Shown: positions 25,001 through 37,590 of the stretch, piece by piece
How the letters are laid out: each line of letters starts with the position of its first letter
Position numbering within the stretch: position 1 is the stretch's first letter
From: Ceriagrion tenellum
Taxonomy: Eukaryota > Arthropoda > Insecta > Odonata > Coenagrionidae
NCBI GenBank assembly: GCA_963169105.1
Contig: OY720643.1
Coordinates: 99,458,848 to 99,522,847, forward strand
Length of the DNA stretch: 64,000 nt
Reading direction: 5' to 3'
Translations under genes and position numbers: made by a program
Notes under the pieces: generated by a model
The model's database searches: none
Seen by the model: the letters and a program-made list of their open reading frames with translations, nothing else
What the model was told of the DNA's origin: nothing

Positions 25001-25726
25001 TTGCAGTTTATGAAGAGTTAATCAAACTGTTATTGGCGAGGAAAAAATTGAGTTATCCCACCATTCACCACTAAGTCACTGAGAAAGTCTTAGACCCTTA
25101 ATCATAAGTATTTATTTTCCGCTTGGATACGCAATGAATTGACACGGAACTTAACTTGATATAAATTTGATTAAGGAATACTGTTGAAACAGCATTTCTT
25201 TAAATTTTTATTGTACACTTCGTACTTTTATTGAACATTTGAAAATAAAAACTACTATAAGTATATTATACGATTTCTCTCGAAGATTCAGTCACTACGA
25301 TTACTAACAGATCTCAGATCGATCTGAACTCGGATCAAGCTGAAAATACCAAGTGAGCCGACTCAGATCGCCTGATTTACCAACACGGACTGACAATATC
25401 GATATTGATCAATTGAACCTATCAGTTGAATCACTATCGACCCGGTCTGCAAACAAGTGTAGAGTTGTAAATTTTCAGTCGCATTCCAAGTGAGAAAAAA
25501 TTGCCGGATTGGAGGTAAAATTGCAATATGCCACGATGTCATCATTTTTACATATCTCGCAAATACTACACTTTTGTGATAACTCTTCACAACATGCCTT
25601 GAATAATAACGATTATATTTTGTTTCCCAATCACAACCAAGAGAAAATCGAGGAGCTCTTCAGGTCCTGTGATTGATCTGAAATCTCAGACTGGCTTAGC
25701 AATCGGGCCGGGCCCATTCCTCAGAT
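22063..25726. other. Noncoding stretch; GATC-rich patch near its end
   Basis: AT-rich DNA with no recognised gene. Around 25307-25375 and 25670-25730 the tetramer GATC is unusually frequent, often as gatcgatctga, and this continues on the other side of the LINE (26310-26390). Confidence 0.45.
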
Positions 25727-26315
25727 CTACATCTACATAATACTCCGCGAGGCGTCGCATGGGCATGTGGCAGGGGGAGTTAGGTCATCAGCCGTGTAAA
25801 AGTGTAAGTTTTTTTTGGAGATGAAATGGTGACATCTACTATAGGAGTTATTTAGTGGAGCTCAATTTTTATTGTGGTCGCTTATTGTTCGCGGAAAGAA
25901 CGAGTGTTTGTACATAACTGTTCGGCAGTGTATCTATCTTATTTTTTCTCATCTGTCAGACCTAGAGGTGTAGTAAGGAGTCTTGATAATATTCTCTGTA
26001 TCGCTCTGAAAAACATCACTTCTGAATTTCTCTCTCCACCTAAGCCTAGCGTGTAGCCTCCGAGTCTCTAGGGGCTCCTATCTTAATGCCTCTAGCAGTT
26101 GGGAGACACTTTATGTATGCTCGTAGCAGTTTTTAACGAAGCGCGCTGCTTTCCTTTTTCATCGGAGGACCTTTCTATTATACGTTTAACAAAACCTTGC
26201 TTCTTTAATGCTGCGCCACATATGTTCTGTATGTAAAATCCCCATTAAATATCAGATATAAGGTAATTCCAAGATATTTTACTGTATCTGAAGAGTTTAT
26301 GTTTACTTCACACAC
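25727..26315 (-). pseudogene. Jockey/CR1-like LINE 3' end
   Basis: Minus-strand reading gives, in order but in shifting frames: INSSDTVKYLGITL (about 26305-26260), ICGAALKKQGFVKRII, EPLETRRLHARLRW and IHCRTVMYKHSFFPRTI (about 25935-25885). These are the classic post-catalytic blocks of Jockey/CR1-type LINE reverse transcriptases. The 3' end has the arthropod-typical GC-rich tag (ccgcgaggcgtcgcatggg on the plus strand) and ends in a tgtaga repeat tail at about 25727-25740. Several frameshifts and stops make it non-functional. The catalytic RT core and endonuclease are missing. Confidence 0.85.
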
Positions 26316-29300
26316 AGATCGATCCCAGTAGTCCGCTGCGTTAACCATATCGAGCTGATCTGGTCGGATCGATCTGAAATCGATTGATAAATGTAACTAA
26401 CAACTAGTTATGAAAAAAATTGTAGCATTATCCTAATAAGAAATTGCACGAGCATTGAAGATAATTTCCGTCCTTAAGTTCATGAAATATATTATACACT
26501 CAGCGACTCTGTCGCAAAAGTCACTATTTGACTTTTTAATATTATAACTGTCTCTCCAGCTTAAATTATTTCGGATTCCATGTGTTGTCTTCATCGAAGT
26601 GAGAGATGAGGACATTCAACATGTCAGCAGCTAAGATTGATTCAAAAACAAATTGTTTACCTTGAAAAGTAACAATAATATCCTGTTTTAAAAATAATAT
26701 GGCACTTAAAAATACTTTAAACACTCTTATGTAAGCAGTTCCTCAGTACCTTTATTTAATTATTTTCATTCCTGCAAATAAATGCATATTATCTGCACAT
26801 ACAAGGTATGATGCTATATTCATGTTGATGTTCACACCGTTCAATGCAAATTAAGCATAGATGAGAAAGGTCTCAAATGGAACCTTCCTGAAAATTTTTT
26901 GAGTAACGAAATATTTTTAAGAGGAATACATTTTGAGAAATTGATTTATACTTAAGGTTAAAATAGGAAAAACTCATATGTCAAACAATCTAGACTAAGA
27001 TATTTTTTCTTATTGAATTGATAAAAATGCGCTTGATACGTTTCTGCTGGAGGCTACGTTGAACTTAAAGAGGATGTGTTTGGATAACTTTGTACCAATG
27101 AGAATCTATGATGGCCCAGATGACGTTGATGCTTAATGCTAAAGAGGAAAAGAAGGTAAAATAAAAATGGCAAAGAGTGAAAGTTAAAGAATTTTAAGAT
27201 TTAAATAGGCATTTAGTTAAGTAGAAGGAATTTGAAGTATTATGATATCACTGATTCACTAGGACATGATAAAAGGAGCTAGAGGCTCACAAAATACTTA
27301 CGTTTGTCCTTAACCGCAAAAAATACGGGAATTTGGTAAATATTTCTGTGCAATTACGTTGAAAACCACCTTCTTCCTATTTGAATAATTACGTTACCCT
27401 TATTACAGAGAATTTCAATTCACGGCAAAATTTCAATTTCTACTCCATTCCCTGTGAAATTAAAAGCTCGCACCCATTCTCTTTTAACACGTGAGAGGAA
27501 AAAATTGTGACGAGGAAATTATATATGATTTAGCATAATATCCCTTTTTAGTGCAGGACGGTAAAAAAACTATTCTACTAACAACATTTGGCCAATTTCG
27601 TCTCCATATTAGCCTCCAACACTTGGGCCTTTTCAAAGTCGAAAAGAAGGGAACAGAGAGATGGGACTAATAAAGAAAATGAAAATAATAAGGAGGAAAA
27701 GCGGAAAAAGATGATACAAACCTTCCCTGAGGGAGGAAAGGGGAATTTTTTCGTCATAATCTTACTTTCCTCTCTCCGGTGAAGAGGAATAAAAAAAGAA
27801 TCGGAAAGAGGAAATGGAGGCAGGAAATTACTTTGAAAGTCTTGACAAGTGAAAAGAGGTGACTCCCGTATTTTTTTTCACGGAGAACGGTGCAGTAAGA
27901 ACGTAGAAGAAGTAAAGATGGCGTTATGAGAGGGGTATGATAAGAAGCCTGGACAGAAAAGTGGAGTGTGAGGAGACAGAGGGATGAAAGCGATGAACTG
28001 GAAGAAGATGAAAGCCAGTTGAATGATACTTAGGATGAAATTTGGAACATTTATTGCTTTTTAAAGCTACTTGTATGGATAACTCACACTCTTGTATACA
28101 CTGTGGCAAAATGTAATCACATAACTTTTTATGAAAATATTTCCTGCTAAAAATCAATTTCTGAGCAGTTTGTCCCTATATTTTCGAGAATCAGGCGTAT
28201 CACGTCATGGATTGATAGTGGTAATAGCACAAGTTTCCATTCAATTTTTACCTGATTTTATCATGTCAATTAAAAAATATCTAGGGACCCATCTATGCTT
28301 GGATGCTTCATTTTCTTCATGCCATAATTCGAAGAAACCATGTGAGATGAGCAAGTTAAGAAATGAGATTTCGTTGAAAATACATCGCGAATACATGAAA
28401 CACGTACTTCTGCGGCTAAGGCAAGTATCATCATTTCCCGTAAAGAAAAGAAACGGTAGGCTGGCTGTAGCCACGGAGCGAATCTTGAAAGAGGTATTAT
28501 AATCAAACACCAAACTAATAAATTAGACCATAAAAACCTTACTTTATGGATCAGGAAGTGGAGAGGTAACGCTGTAAAATGAAACTATCAATTTTCATGC
28601 GAAATTATGCTTTTTATGAATTAGGCTGGAAACATTTTCACTACTCGCTATTACTATTCGATTGGTCCGCAAGATTTCAATAAATTTCTCGTACACAAAA
28701 TCTTCAAGATTTGGTATCACATCAGAGTAGTAAGATCCATTTTCAAGATAAATTTCAAATGCATAAATTTATTTCCCATTTGAGAATATAATATAATTGC
28801 TTTCATTTATATTGTTGGAAAACAACGAACTGCTACACGAGACTCTTTCTGTTATTACATGCCTAAGAGAGAGATTCCATACCACGCTGCGATGTCAGAA
28901 GCCGTTTTGGATCACATAATTTTTAAAATGTTTTTTGCTTTTTATAGGCTATTAGAAGTGCCTGCGTTTGACGGATATACTAATGGATTCTGTATTTATG
29001 AATGAAATTTTACAATCTTACACACTTCTTGAGTATGTGGAATCAATTTTCTCAATAGCTTCAGTTCGGCATTGCTTACCACCGAATCACAGGAAACCAT
29101 TTGCAACTCCCGAAACTTCAGCTAATCTCCTAGCCTTCTCCGTTCCAATGCCTCCTCTGACATAATTGGGAGCAGTCCTAGCAATAGAAACGTACAAGAT
29201 ATACCAATACGGCTTCCAACTTTGACTTAGAAGAAGATATCATGCGCACTTTCATACATGATATGCTCCATTTCCAACGCTCCATTTCTAATTAAAACAA

Positions 29301-32300
29301 ATCGAAGAGCATGAGGTTTTCTCCGAAGTTTATAAATACTAATTTTCTTACAAGAAAACCGGGTACATCATGCACCTTTCTCTGGGTCCTTTACGAATGC
29401 CAAACTCAGAAAATGAAATCCACGCCAAAGTTATGAAAGGCTCATAAAGTACTCTTCAAATTAATATCGAGGGTTTATTAAAACCTTCTCATTTCCAAAA
29501 CTTTCTGGTGATCGAGCATGTTTCTGGGTGGTGACCATTTCCTGATATGATGAAATCTGGAAAATGGCGTTTATTCAACTAATAGAGGGAAATCTTGTAT
29601 TTTCTATATACGTCTGTGCCACACTCATCAAAAGTACTTTGCCCAAGTTATGAATGTCGCCGTAGGGTTACTTTCTGTAAACTATTTGATAAGGATTCGA
29701 GCATCCTAGTATGGAACTCACCATTTTTCTTGCCGAATGAATTGGCAAACTACTACGATGTGACAGAATGAAGGATTTCCATTGCATCAACCTTAATGAT
29801 ACTTCCTTTTTGCGATATTTCACTCATAGAACTGCTCTAATTACTTCTTCAGGTCCTGGAAAAACTGTATTTCATTTATTGCTGACACTTTGTCCACTCC
29901 TAAAATCGTTCCTCTTATAATATAATTTTTCCCTCAAGCATATAGTAATAGGACCCAGACTATTCTAAACACTGAAATTATTAATAAATTTCACTTTTCC
30001 TCTCTTTCTTACATTATCATTCGTGCAGAACTGTAGCTCATTAATTCTCATTTCATCACGAATATCTAGGTCCACAGCTACGTAAGCACGTTAAAAATTT
30101 ATAATTTTATTAATATTGTATATAGATTTCACTCGATGGAGAAAAACGATAAAGTTCCAGACAAAGAGGACCCATTTGTGTTCCCAGCTTTCAAAGAGCA
30201 AACGGCCCAATGTTGGAACAGTAATGTTTTTCGACTAAACAACTTTACTTTAAATTTTTATAAATATTTGACCGACACTTTATTTTTTCTGCAACCAAAT
30301 CCAACATAAGCTACGACTCGGATCCGATTGATTGTTCAGTGTCTATGCAATTGTACTTAAATTTAACATCATACCTACCTATGATAAGAACTGTGTGACT
30401 ACTCTAATCCTGGTGTTTGATTAATTTTTTATTTAAAACTGAAGATAAACCCGTTTATGTTTTACTGTGAATAACATATCTTGCCGTGTATAAATTTTTA
30501 AGTAATACCATAAAGTAAATAATACTAATTCTATAATAATACTCAATTACTTGTAAGGAAAATATCCCATTCAGTCTATCACAGCAGCAGCATCTAATTA
30601 TTAAAGAAGTGGGATCTCTCGTCAACCTTTCAAAACTACCGAGTAAGCGAAGGATGCCGTTTCTATGAAAAAAAAATCCTCCGTGCTGGTGCTGGCGAAT
30701 CCACCTCTCTCATGTTAATTTGCTAGAAAAGTACATCTTTTTAAGTCAAGACACCGAAGAAGGGTTTCACAAATTGGAATCATCTTCCCTAATTGCTTTC
30801 TCCTGCCTCATTTAATCGCTGTCAGCGAAACCTATACAAAAAAAGCCATGCCCTTCCGCTTCCATGCCAGAGCTGAGCCATATTTCTTGCGGTCAAATTA
30901 AACAGAATGTACCTCCTTGTAACACCACTTTCAGGCTTTCGAAATGGTAGCTAGCCAGAGCGTTCACGGGTATATTTTTTCATATCTTACTTCTTAAAAC
31001 GCTCTATAAGGGGCCCGTTGAAAAATTAAAAGGATGGATTATGAACACAAAATGACGCCAGTGTCTCCTTTCATATGCCCGTCTCTAGCTTCATCTGTCT
31101 ACCTCTATCTATCCAGAGCTAGCTTCCCGTGGGCGTAATAAATAAAATTCGTCAGGTGAATATTTTCTGCGCTCCCATTAAGGATGAGGTCCTCAAAAAA
31201 AAGAGATTATACAGGTGCCTGCTAGACGCAGACGCATTTGTCATGATTATAATTAGTGAAAACATAACAGTTCAAAAAACAATAAGGCCTCTGGTTGGCC
31301 TTCTTTATCTTAACATGCGCTAATAATTTTTGCCTAGTGTCAACCCCAGACCAACGTACATTAATTAATGAAGTGTTCCACGAGAGAAGCGACTTGCTCA
31401 CGGCTTACGCTGTCCACGGAACGAAAAAAATTATTACGTATTCATTTACTGTACATATTTCCCTCGGAAAACTCCCGGTTAGTAACGTTGGCTATGATAT
31501 ACAACGTTAAGTGAACAGAACCTCAATATTCCGGTTCTAGTGACGACTGACTTCACAGCCGCTTTAGTTAATCGTCTCCATCATAATGATAATAGACAAA
31601 TATGAATGGCAAGGAATAAAATACGGCCAGCAGTAAATACAAAATACAGAAAAATCATGGGAAATTACAGAATTTTGCAGATGCACATTGAACAGGTGGA
31701 TTAAAAAATTTCTAGTGAAAAGAAAATTAGTCTTAAATCCATACAAGGTTTTGGTAATTTTGTAATTGATACATTACAGCTGGGTGATAAAAGCAAATGA
31801 TGCTAACGAATATCTGATAGATACAAGAATAAGGTTGGAAGGGAACATGATGAAACCGTAGAAGGCTAAGTTAACCCAAGTATGTGAAATGGTATCTTCC
31901 CATGAATGATTAAAATATTGGGTAAATTCCTCTTCTACTTTATACATCATAATTTCAATTTAGTACTACGAGATAAAAGCAAGTATTTTTTGTCGATATT
32001 CAACAAGTCACTAGTCGACTTCCCACCTTCTCATGCATCCTGCTCGCTAAAGAGTAGTTACGTTACAATTTAAATGTTTATACGATTGGCTCTGCGCAAA
32101 AAGAAGCAAAAATAATCAAGCTGGAAAAATGTTCGTAAAAACTTATAAATTTACTCTTCCACGAAAGACATTTTAAAAAAATCTTTGGAATAATCTCTAC
32201 CACGACTTTCGTTTTGAATTCACTTAGATAGGTACCCTTTAATTTACTGAATAATGTATTGGTGCATTGAAAAACATACCGTACATACGTAAGAAAGTAT

Positions 32301-32925
32301 GCAGTACTCGCCTATGCATAAGATTTTAAATAAAATGAGGGATATTAAACTGTGCATGAATGGCTGTTAGGCAAAAATAAAACCTTATTTTATTTTTTGA
32401 GGTTAATTTTAAAACGCTCAATCGGCGATTACCACAGTTATGAAAATGGGAGAATATAAGAAATAACTTTTATATTTTAATGATGAAAAATTAAATGATT
32501 ACATTTTATAGTTGCAAAGTTAGGATTGGAAGAATGAATATTCAGAGAAACGCCGCTAGTAGAGGAGAATTTCACCCGAAAACGATTCAGAAAGTCCTGA
32601 GGTAGAAAATCCTCAAACCATGAGCAGACTTGTACCTCAAAATCGCATTTATTATTATTATGCTAAGATTACACAGCCCACTACTTTCTCATACTGATAA
32701 AAATCAATGGATTTGCTGAAAGATGCAATGAATCAGATCTATAAATCACGGAGAAAAAAGAAACATGGTGGTGAAATGTTGTTGGGGAATATTAAACAGT
32801 CTTAAGATTTTTACGATGGAAACTTACAAACATTCCATTAAAAATAGATTGTTCGACCGATCATTTTCTGGGATTAAGATATGAGTAAATAATGAAAAAT
32901 ATGAATTCTAGTTCACACCTCTGTA
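26316..32925. other. Long noncoding stretch, nothing recognised
   Basis: About 6.6 kb of AT-rich DNA. A purine-rich patch lies at about 27640-27960. No open frame in it shows a known domain, and I found no RNA gene or clear element boundary. Confidence 0.5.
32924..32925. repeat. TA target duplication, left of mariner
   Basis: TA immediately outside the left terminal inverted repeat. The matching TA is at 34254-34255. Mariner elements duplicate TA on insertion. Confidence 0.75.
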
Positions 32926-34253
32926 CACGAGGTGTGTTCAAAAAGTAAGGTGACTTTATATTTTTATGAAAAAATATTTATTTATTCTTCAATATTCAAG
33001 TTGTGCCCTTCAAAGTAATCCCCCCCAGATATAATACACTTGTGCCAACGCTTTTTCCAATCCTCGAAGCAATTCTGATAAGTACTTTTTGGTATAGCCT
33101 TGAGCTCTTCCAGCGATGCAGTCTTTATCTCCTCAATCGTTGCAAATCTCCGTACTTTCATAGGTCTGTTCAGTTTTGGGAACAGGAAATAGTTGCAGGG
33201 GGCTAAATCCGGTGAATATGGTGGCTGAGGCACGATTGTGGTGTTGTTTTTGGCCAAAAAATCTCTCACAAGCAACAATGAGTGAGCAGGTGCATTATCG
33301 TGATGCAAAAGCCATGAATTTTTTTTCCACAATTCAGAACGTTTTTTTCATACTGCTTCTCGCAAACGGCGCATAACTTCAAGGCAATACTCCTTATTGA
33401 CCGTACGACCTTGTGGCAAGAACTCCTGAGGCACTACGCCACGGTAATCGACGAAAACAGTGAGCAAAACCTTGACATTTGATCGAACTTGGCGTGCTTT
33501 TTTTGATCTTGGTTCTCCGGGGTACTTCCATTGGGACGATTGGGCTTTGGTTTCGACGTCATTACCATATACCCATGATTCGTCACCAGTTATGATCCTT
33601 TTGAGCAAATCTGGATCATCATTGACGTCATTCAACACCTCCTGAGCGATGCTCATGCGACGGTTCTTCTGGTCAAAATTAAGCAGTTTCGGAACGAACT
33701 TCGCTGACAGAAGTCTCATGCCCAAAAAATCCGAAAAAATTGCATGGCACGAGCCAACCGACATGCCAACATCCTCAGCAACTTCTCTAATAGTGATTCG
33801 ACGATTTTTCAAAACAATATTCTTCACTGCTTCAACGTTTTCATCTGTTGTTGACGTGCGGGGCGTCCAGAGCGAGGTTCGTCATTGGCATCTTCTAGGG
33901 CATCTCGGAAGAGCTTGTACCACTTATAGACATTTTTTTTTACTCGTAGCAGACTCATCGTATGCCACTATCAACATTTTAAGTGTTTTGGAGCACTTAA
34001 TTCCATTTTTTACACAAAATTTGATGCAAATTCTTTGATCCATTGTTTTACAGCAGAAAATCGCCGAGCACACCAAAACACGTCTAAAATTTGTATCTGT
34101 AAATAACAAACTAAATATGTTATATTGTTGAAACTGTAAACAAATATTTGGGACATGTGTTCAAACACAAAAAAAAAACAAAAAAATCGAAAATAAAATG
34201 TATATTGCCCGCAAAATTTGAAAAGTCACCATACTTTTTGAACACACCTCGTA
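32926..34253 (-). mobile_element. Full-length mariner transposon (inactive)
   Basis: A 1328-bp mariner of typical length with both ends present. Terminal inverted repeats are at 32926-32957 and 34222-34253: 32 bp with 30 matches, core cgaggtgtgttcaaaaagta. TA lies outside each end, as expected for this superfamily. One transposase gene occupies the minus strand, with short noncoding ends. The good preservation of both ends and nearly all coding sequence suggests a moderately recent insertion. Subfamily not assigned. Because the ends look intact it could in principle be moved by a transposase supplied elsewhere, but this copy's own gene is broken. Confidence 0.93.
32982..34043 (-). pseudogene. 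Mariner transposase, broken
   Basis: DD34D transposase that would cut at the inverted repeats and paste the element into TA sites. The start at 34043 (MDQRICIKFC) gives the family's normal length of about 350 codons. Visible blocks: the N-terminal DNA-binding region; ITGDESWVYG with the first catalytic Asp; HHDNAPAH with the second; YSPDLAPCNYFLFPKL at the third. Defects seen: an extra base in the T9 run at 33933-33941; a one-base loss near 33857-33862; an in-frame TGA at 33348-33350 where family members have Arg; and Asn in place of the third catalytic Asp, exactly 34 residues between the two positions. Each defect alone would be expected to abolish activity. Confidence 0.92.
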
Positions 34254-34327
34254 TAAATAATGTATTATGACATACATAAGATTTTGGGCCTGCGATGCTA
34301 AATTTTAGCGCCTTTCGGGAGTGAAAT

Positions 34328-34374
34328 TGAAGCATAAGCTTCAGTGAATACGAACTGAAGCATAAGCTTCAGTT
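34328..34374. repeat. Two adjacent hairpins of the same sequence
   Basis: tgaagc-ataa-gcttca at 34328-34343 and aactgaagc-ataa-gcttcagtt at 34353-34374. The second has a perfect 9-bp stem with an ataa loop. They lie about 75 bp outside the mariner right end. Confidence 0.8.
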
Positions 34375-35859
34375 CAGAGTTCAGAATCAGTGCGCGGTGG
34401 CGCTGTTCCGGGATATCCGGAACGACGCAAACTAAGTAAACTGTTTTATACTGTTTTACCTTAAATACTATATTATGCATTGAAATACTAAACAGGATTC
34501 AGGAACCTGTCTAAGACCTCTAGTCTAAGAGGAAGGTGCCCGATTACAGTCCCAACAATCTTCCAAAGATTATTAAAGCTGAACCAACCAATCACTGGTA
34601 TGCCGAATTTCAAAAATTGTCACGGCTTAAATTTTCTTATCGGAGGAAATATTAACTTGGTTCATTTCTGTTCACCCTTTTTTGCATGAATGAAAATCCA
34701 TCCTATCCATATTTCATGTTCAAACCCACTAGGACTGCTTCCTCCTGGCTCTTACGCCCTAGTGCTGGATTCAATAATTAGATGGAACAAAAGAATTATA
34801 CTTTGTGAACTTTCTCGTGTTTCCAGTCCGGCCAGACTCTAGCCATTTAATAATTTGCTCCCGCGAAGAAGATACTTGGACTAGCCTCGTCACATATGGT
34901 CACCTTCAAGATCGTATTAGTGCGAAATTCTTTCGAAGAACTCTAAAATTTAGAGCAAATGTTTTCTCCTTAGTGGGATCGATCCCATTCAGGTGGATGG
35001 AGAGGATATTACGTCATAAAACTGTAGCCTGAGTAACGAAATAACAACAGCATTGGTTATCCTGGCTCTTTCCTTGCTTTCTTTTGGTAAGCTCGACGGA
35101 ATGGACGAATTGGCGGATGTATAGCGAGAATATCCACCATCTGTTAGCCAATTTAAGGCAAGAAACTCATGAAACATATGTAGGCTACTTATTACCATTG
35201 ATAATACCCGATTTTTACTCTGTATTCAACAGGAATGCGGATTATTATTATTTAAAATAAAAAAATATATAAAAGAAGAACGCATATTGAAGAAGTAATA
35301 GTATTTAGCATATTATCATATCGATAGAAAATATCGTAAAGTTGCAAAATTAGTGCCATGCATTAGCTAATGGAAAAGAGGGCATAACAAATTTGGTAAC
35401 CAGGCCCACGTTACAGCTTCTAGTATTGGTCAGAATAGTAAGCGCCTTTTCCATCTACCTCCATGGGTGACCCTCAGCCCTAATCAACAGCAGCAAGATT
35501 CCTGATCAGATGGGAAACTCGAGAAAACTTTGTCAAAATTATTCCAAGAGATAGCACCAATTATTTCTAGTACCTTACTTATCTTTTTTGCAGTATTGAT
35601 AATTGAATTATATCCAGTATCTGATACGATGACACACCTCACACAAGGATATTTTTAGCACCAAGATATCATTTAGGTTTTCATCTTTGAAGTACGAATT
35701 GTGTGAAAGAGCCTTCAGTTAAATCACACACGATAGATTAAGGTTCAAGAGAACAATCACCGTTGTCTGCCACGAAAATCCTATCAAAGGTAAAACAAAG
35801 GTGTACCGGAGCTCAGCTATTTAAACAGAGGAAGCGGTCCACTATTTCATTCCGCAATG
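34375..35859. other. Noncoding stretch, nothing recognised
   Basis: AT-rich sequence with short unrecognised open frames. Confidence 0.5.
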
Positions 35860-36240
35860 ATTAATTTTTCCTCCGCCAGCTAACTTCGTTTCGCTTGCGG
35901 AAATTTTTACATCCCCGCGGAGAATGAGCAGAACAGATTTCCCGCCATTAGGTACGGGAGCAACGTAAATCAAGGCCACGACCTTTCACACGGAAGTGAT
36001 AATTCTCATCTTTGCTTTTTTGTTTTCATTTACACTTCTGTTGTTTTTAAAATGGGGAAACGGTTCATATACTCCGAGGCGCTCCGGGCTTGAACCGGGA
36101 GAGTTTTATTTTTTATTCCGCGTGGGTGCGAGTTTGAGTTTGCTTCAGCGCCGGTTCCGAGAGCGCAGTATAAATTTCCGGGAGCCCGATTGCAGATCTT
36201 ATCTTGACACCGTGTAAACTCGAGCCGTTTGCCCCATTCG
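35860..36240. other. GC-rich noncoding island
   Basis: Locally raised GC and CpG density (for example ccgaggcgctccgggcttgaaccggg near 36077). A TATAAA lies at about 36170. A promoter is conceivable but no transcript or exon can be shown. Confidence 0.4.
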
Positions 36241-36365
36241 TAACCGGAGACATAAAGAGGGACTAGAGACTTCCTTTTTAGAGGTCCGAGCTATTTCCTA
36301 CGGCCTTGAAAAATCTTGTTGCTCTCCTTACTCCTTTAGTTTATCTTTAGGCCGCTCTTTTGCTA

Positions 36366-37590
36366 AAAACACGTTCCATCGAAGTATTTGAATTTCACGC
36401 TACCAAGGCAACAACTAACTTAAGGGCACTTCGCATTTAATTGACGGTAAGGGCCAAATGGAGAGAGGCGCTGCCAAACTAATCGTTCCTTATGCTCACT
36501 TTTAGGCAAAATTGTAGTTAATATACTTAAGAAAAAGTAATAGCATAAGGCAATAATCCTAGATATACCTACACTTAGTGTACAACAAAGCTCTACGTAA
36601 ACTTTACTGTTGTCATTGATAACATCGTATCTCTGAACTCGTGGATAGTTGCGCTGGAAACAAATCTCTAAAACTGGAATTGGAAAATTAAGAACACAAT
36701 GGCTACAACGTATATAAAAGAATTAAGGCGACAAATACGTATATTTTCTGGGAACAATTCTTATTTCGCTGGAGATTACGATAAAAAAGGCTTGTGTTGT
36801 CAAAATGACATTACAAGCTCTAGTTACAATAACTAAGAAACAAAATGCGTAGCTGGAAGCATATATACATGTACAGAAAACACGTTCCATCGAAGTACCT
36901 GAATTTCGCGCTACCAAGACATCAAATAACTTATGGGCACTTTGCATTAAGTTGGCAGTGAGAGACTAATAGAGAGAGCTGCTGCGAAACTTTTTGTTCC
37001 TTATGGTCACTTTTAGGTCACATTTTAATTGATATACATCAGAAAATAATGTCTGCAAAAGGCAATACTCCTAGATATACCTACGGCTAGTGTAAAACAT
37101 AGGACTACGTAAGCTTTACTGTAGTTGGACAAGACGAAAAAATATCTTAGTATATTCTACACTTTAAATGTTAATTGCCGGCTCAGGTTTCTACTGCACA
37201 GCAATCATCATCAAGGTACCTTACTTCTTCAAGGCCTTAATACCAATATACCAAGATATTTTTTCGTCATGTCTGTGACTATGTTCCACATAGTTGCGCC
37301 TTCAACCGTTAGTATTATTTACTGTTGTCATTAATAATAGCTCATCTTTAGTTTCATGGAAAAGAGTGCTGGAAACGAATCTATGCAACTGGGATTGGAT
37401 AAATTTGGAAGGCAATGGCAACAAAGTGTATAAAAGAAATAATGGAATATATACTTATTTCTTCTGGCAACAATTCTTATTTGATTGGAGATTATAATAA
37501 GAAAGGCTAGTGTTGCCACAACGATCTTGCAGGCTGCGGTCCCACTCATTTAGAAACAAAATGCATTGCTAAAGGTATATATAAACACAT
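36366..37590. repeat. Two-copy tandem duplication, period 511 bp
   Basis: Copy 1 (36366-36876) and copy 2 (36877-about 37590) share long blocks in the same order: aaaacacgttccatcgaagta, gttccttatg-tcacttttagg, cctagatatacctac, ctacgtaa-ctttactgt, acaattcttattt, ggagatta and gaaacaaaatgc. Copy 2 is longer because it holds a 195-bp insertion (37123-37317). The copies have diverged by many substitutions, so the duplication is not new. No coding content recognised. Confidence 0.85.
37123..37317. mobile_element. 195-bp insertion with 8-bp target duplication
   Basis: Comparison of the two tandem copies shows this segment is absent from copy 1. It is flanked by identical tttactgt at 37115-37122 and 37318-37325, the expected result of an insertion that duplicates 8 bp. 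Internally 37128-37156 and 37245-37273 are inverted repeats (gaca-gacgaaaaaatatctt-gtatatt, about 27 of 29 matching), so it resembles a MITE. An 8-bp duplication would fit hAT-like elements, but the ends do not confirm a family. Confidence 0.7.

Noticed and set aside
25727..25745. CRISPR-like or telomere-like tacatctacat repeat
   Set aside because: It is the short repeat tail of a LINE 3' end, not a spaced array or telomeric repeat.
33330..33350. Frameshift between the two mariner reading frames
   Set aside because: The two parts are in the same frame (18 bp apart between the stop and the next apparent start). The break is an in-frame TGA, not a frameshift.
36165..36180. TATAAA in a GC-rich island as a promoter
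   Set aside because: TATA-like strings are common at this base composition and no downstream exon is visible.
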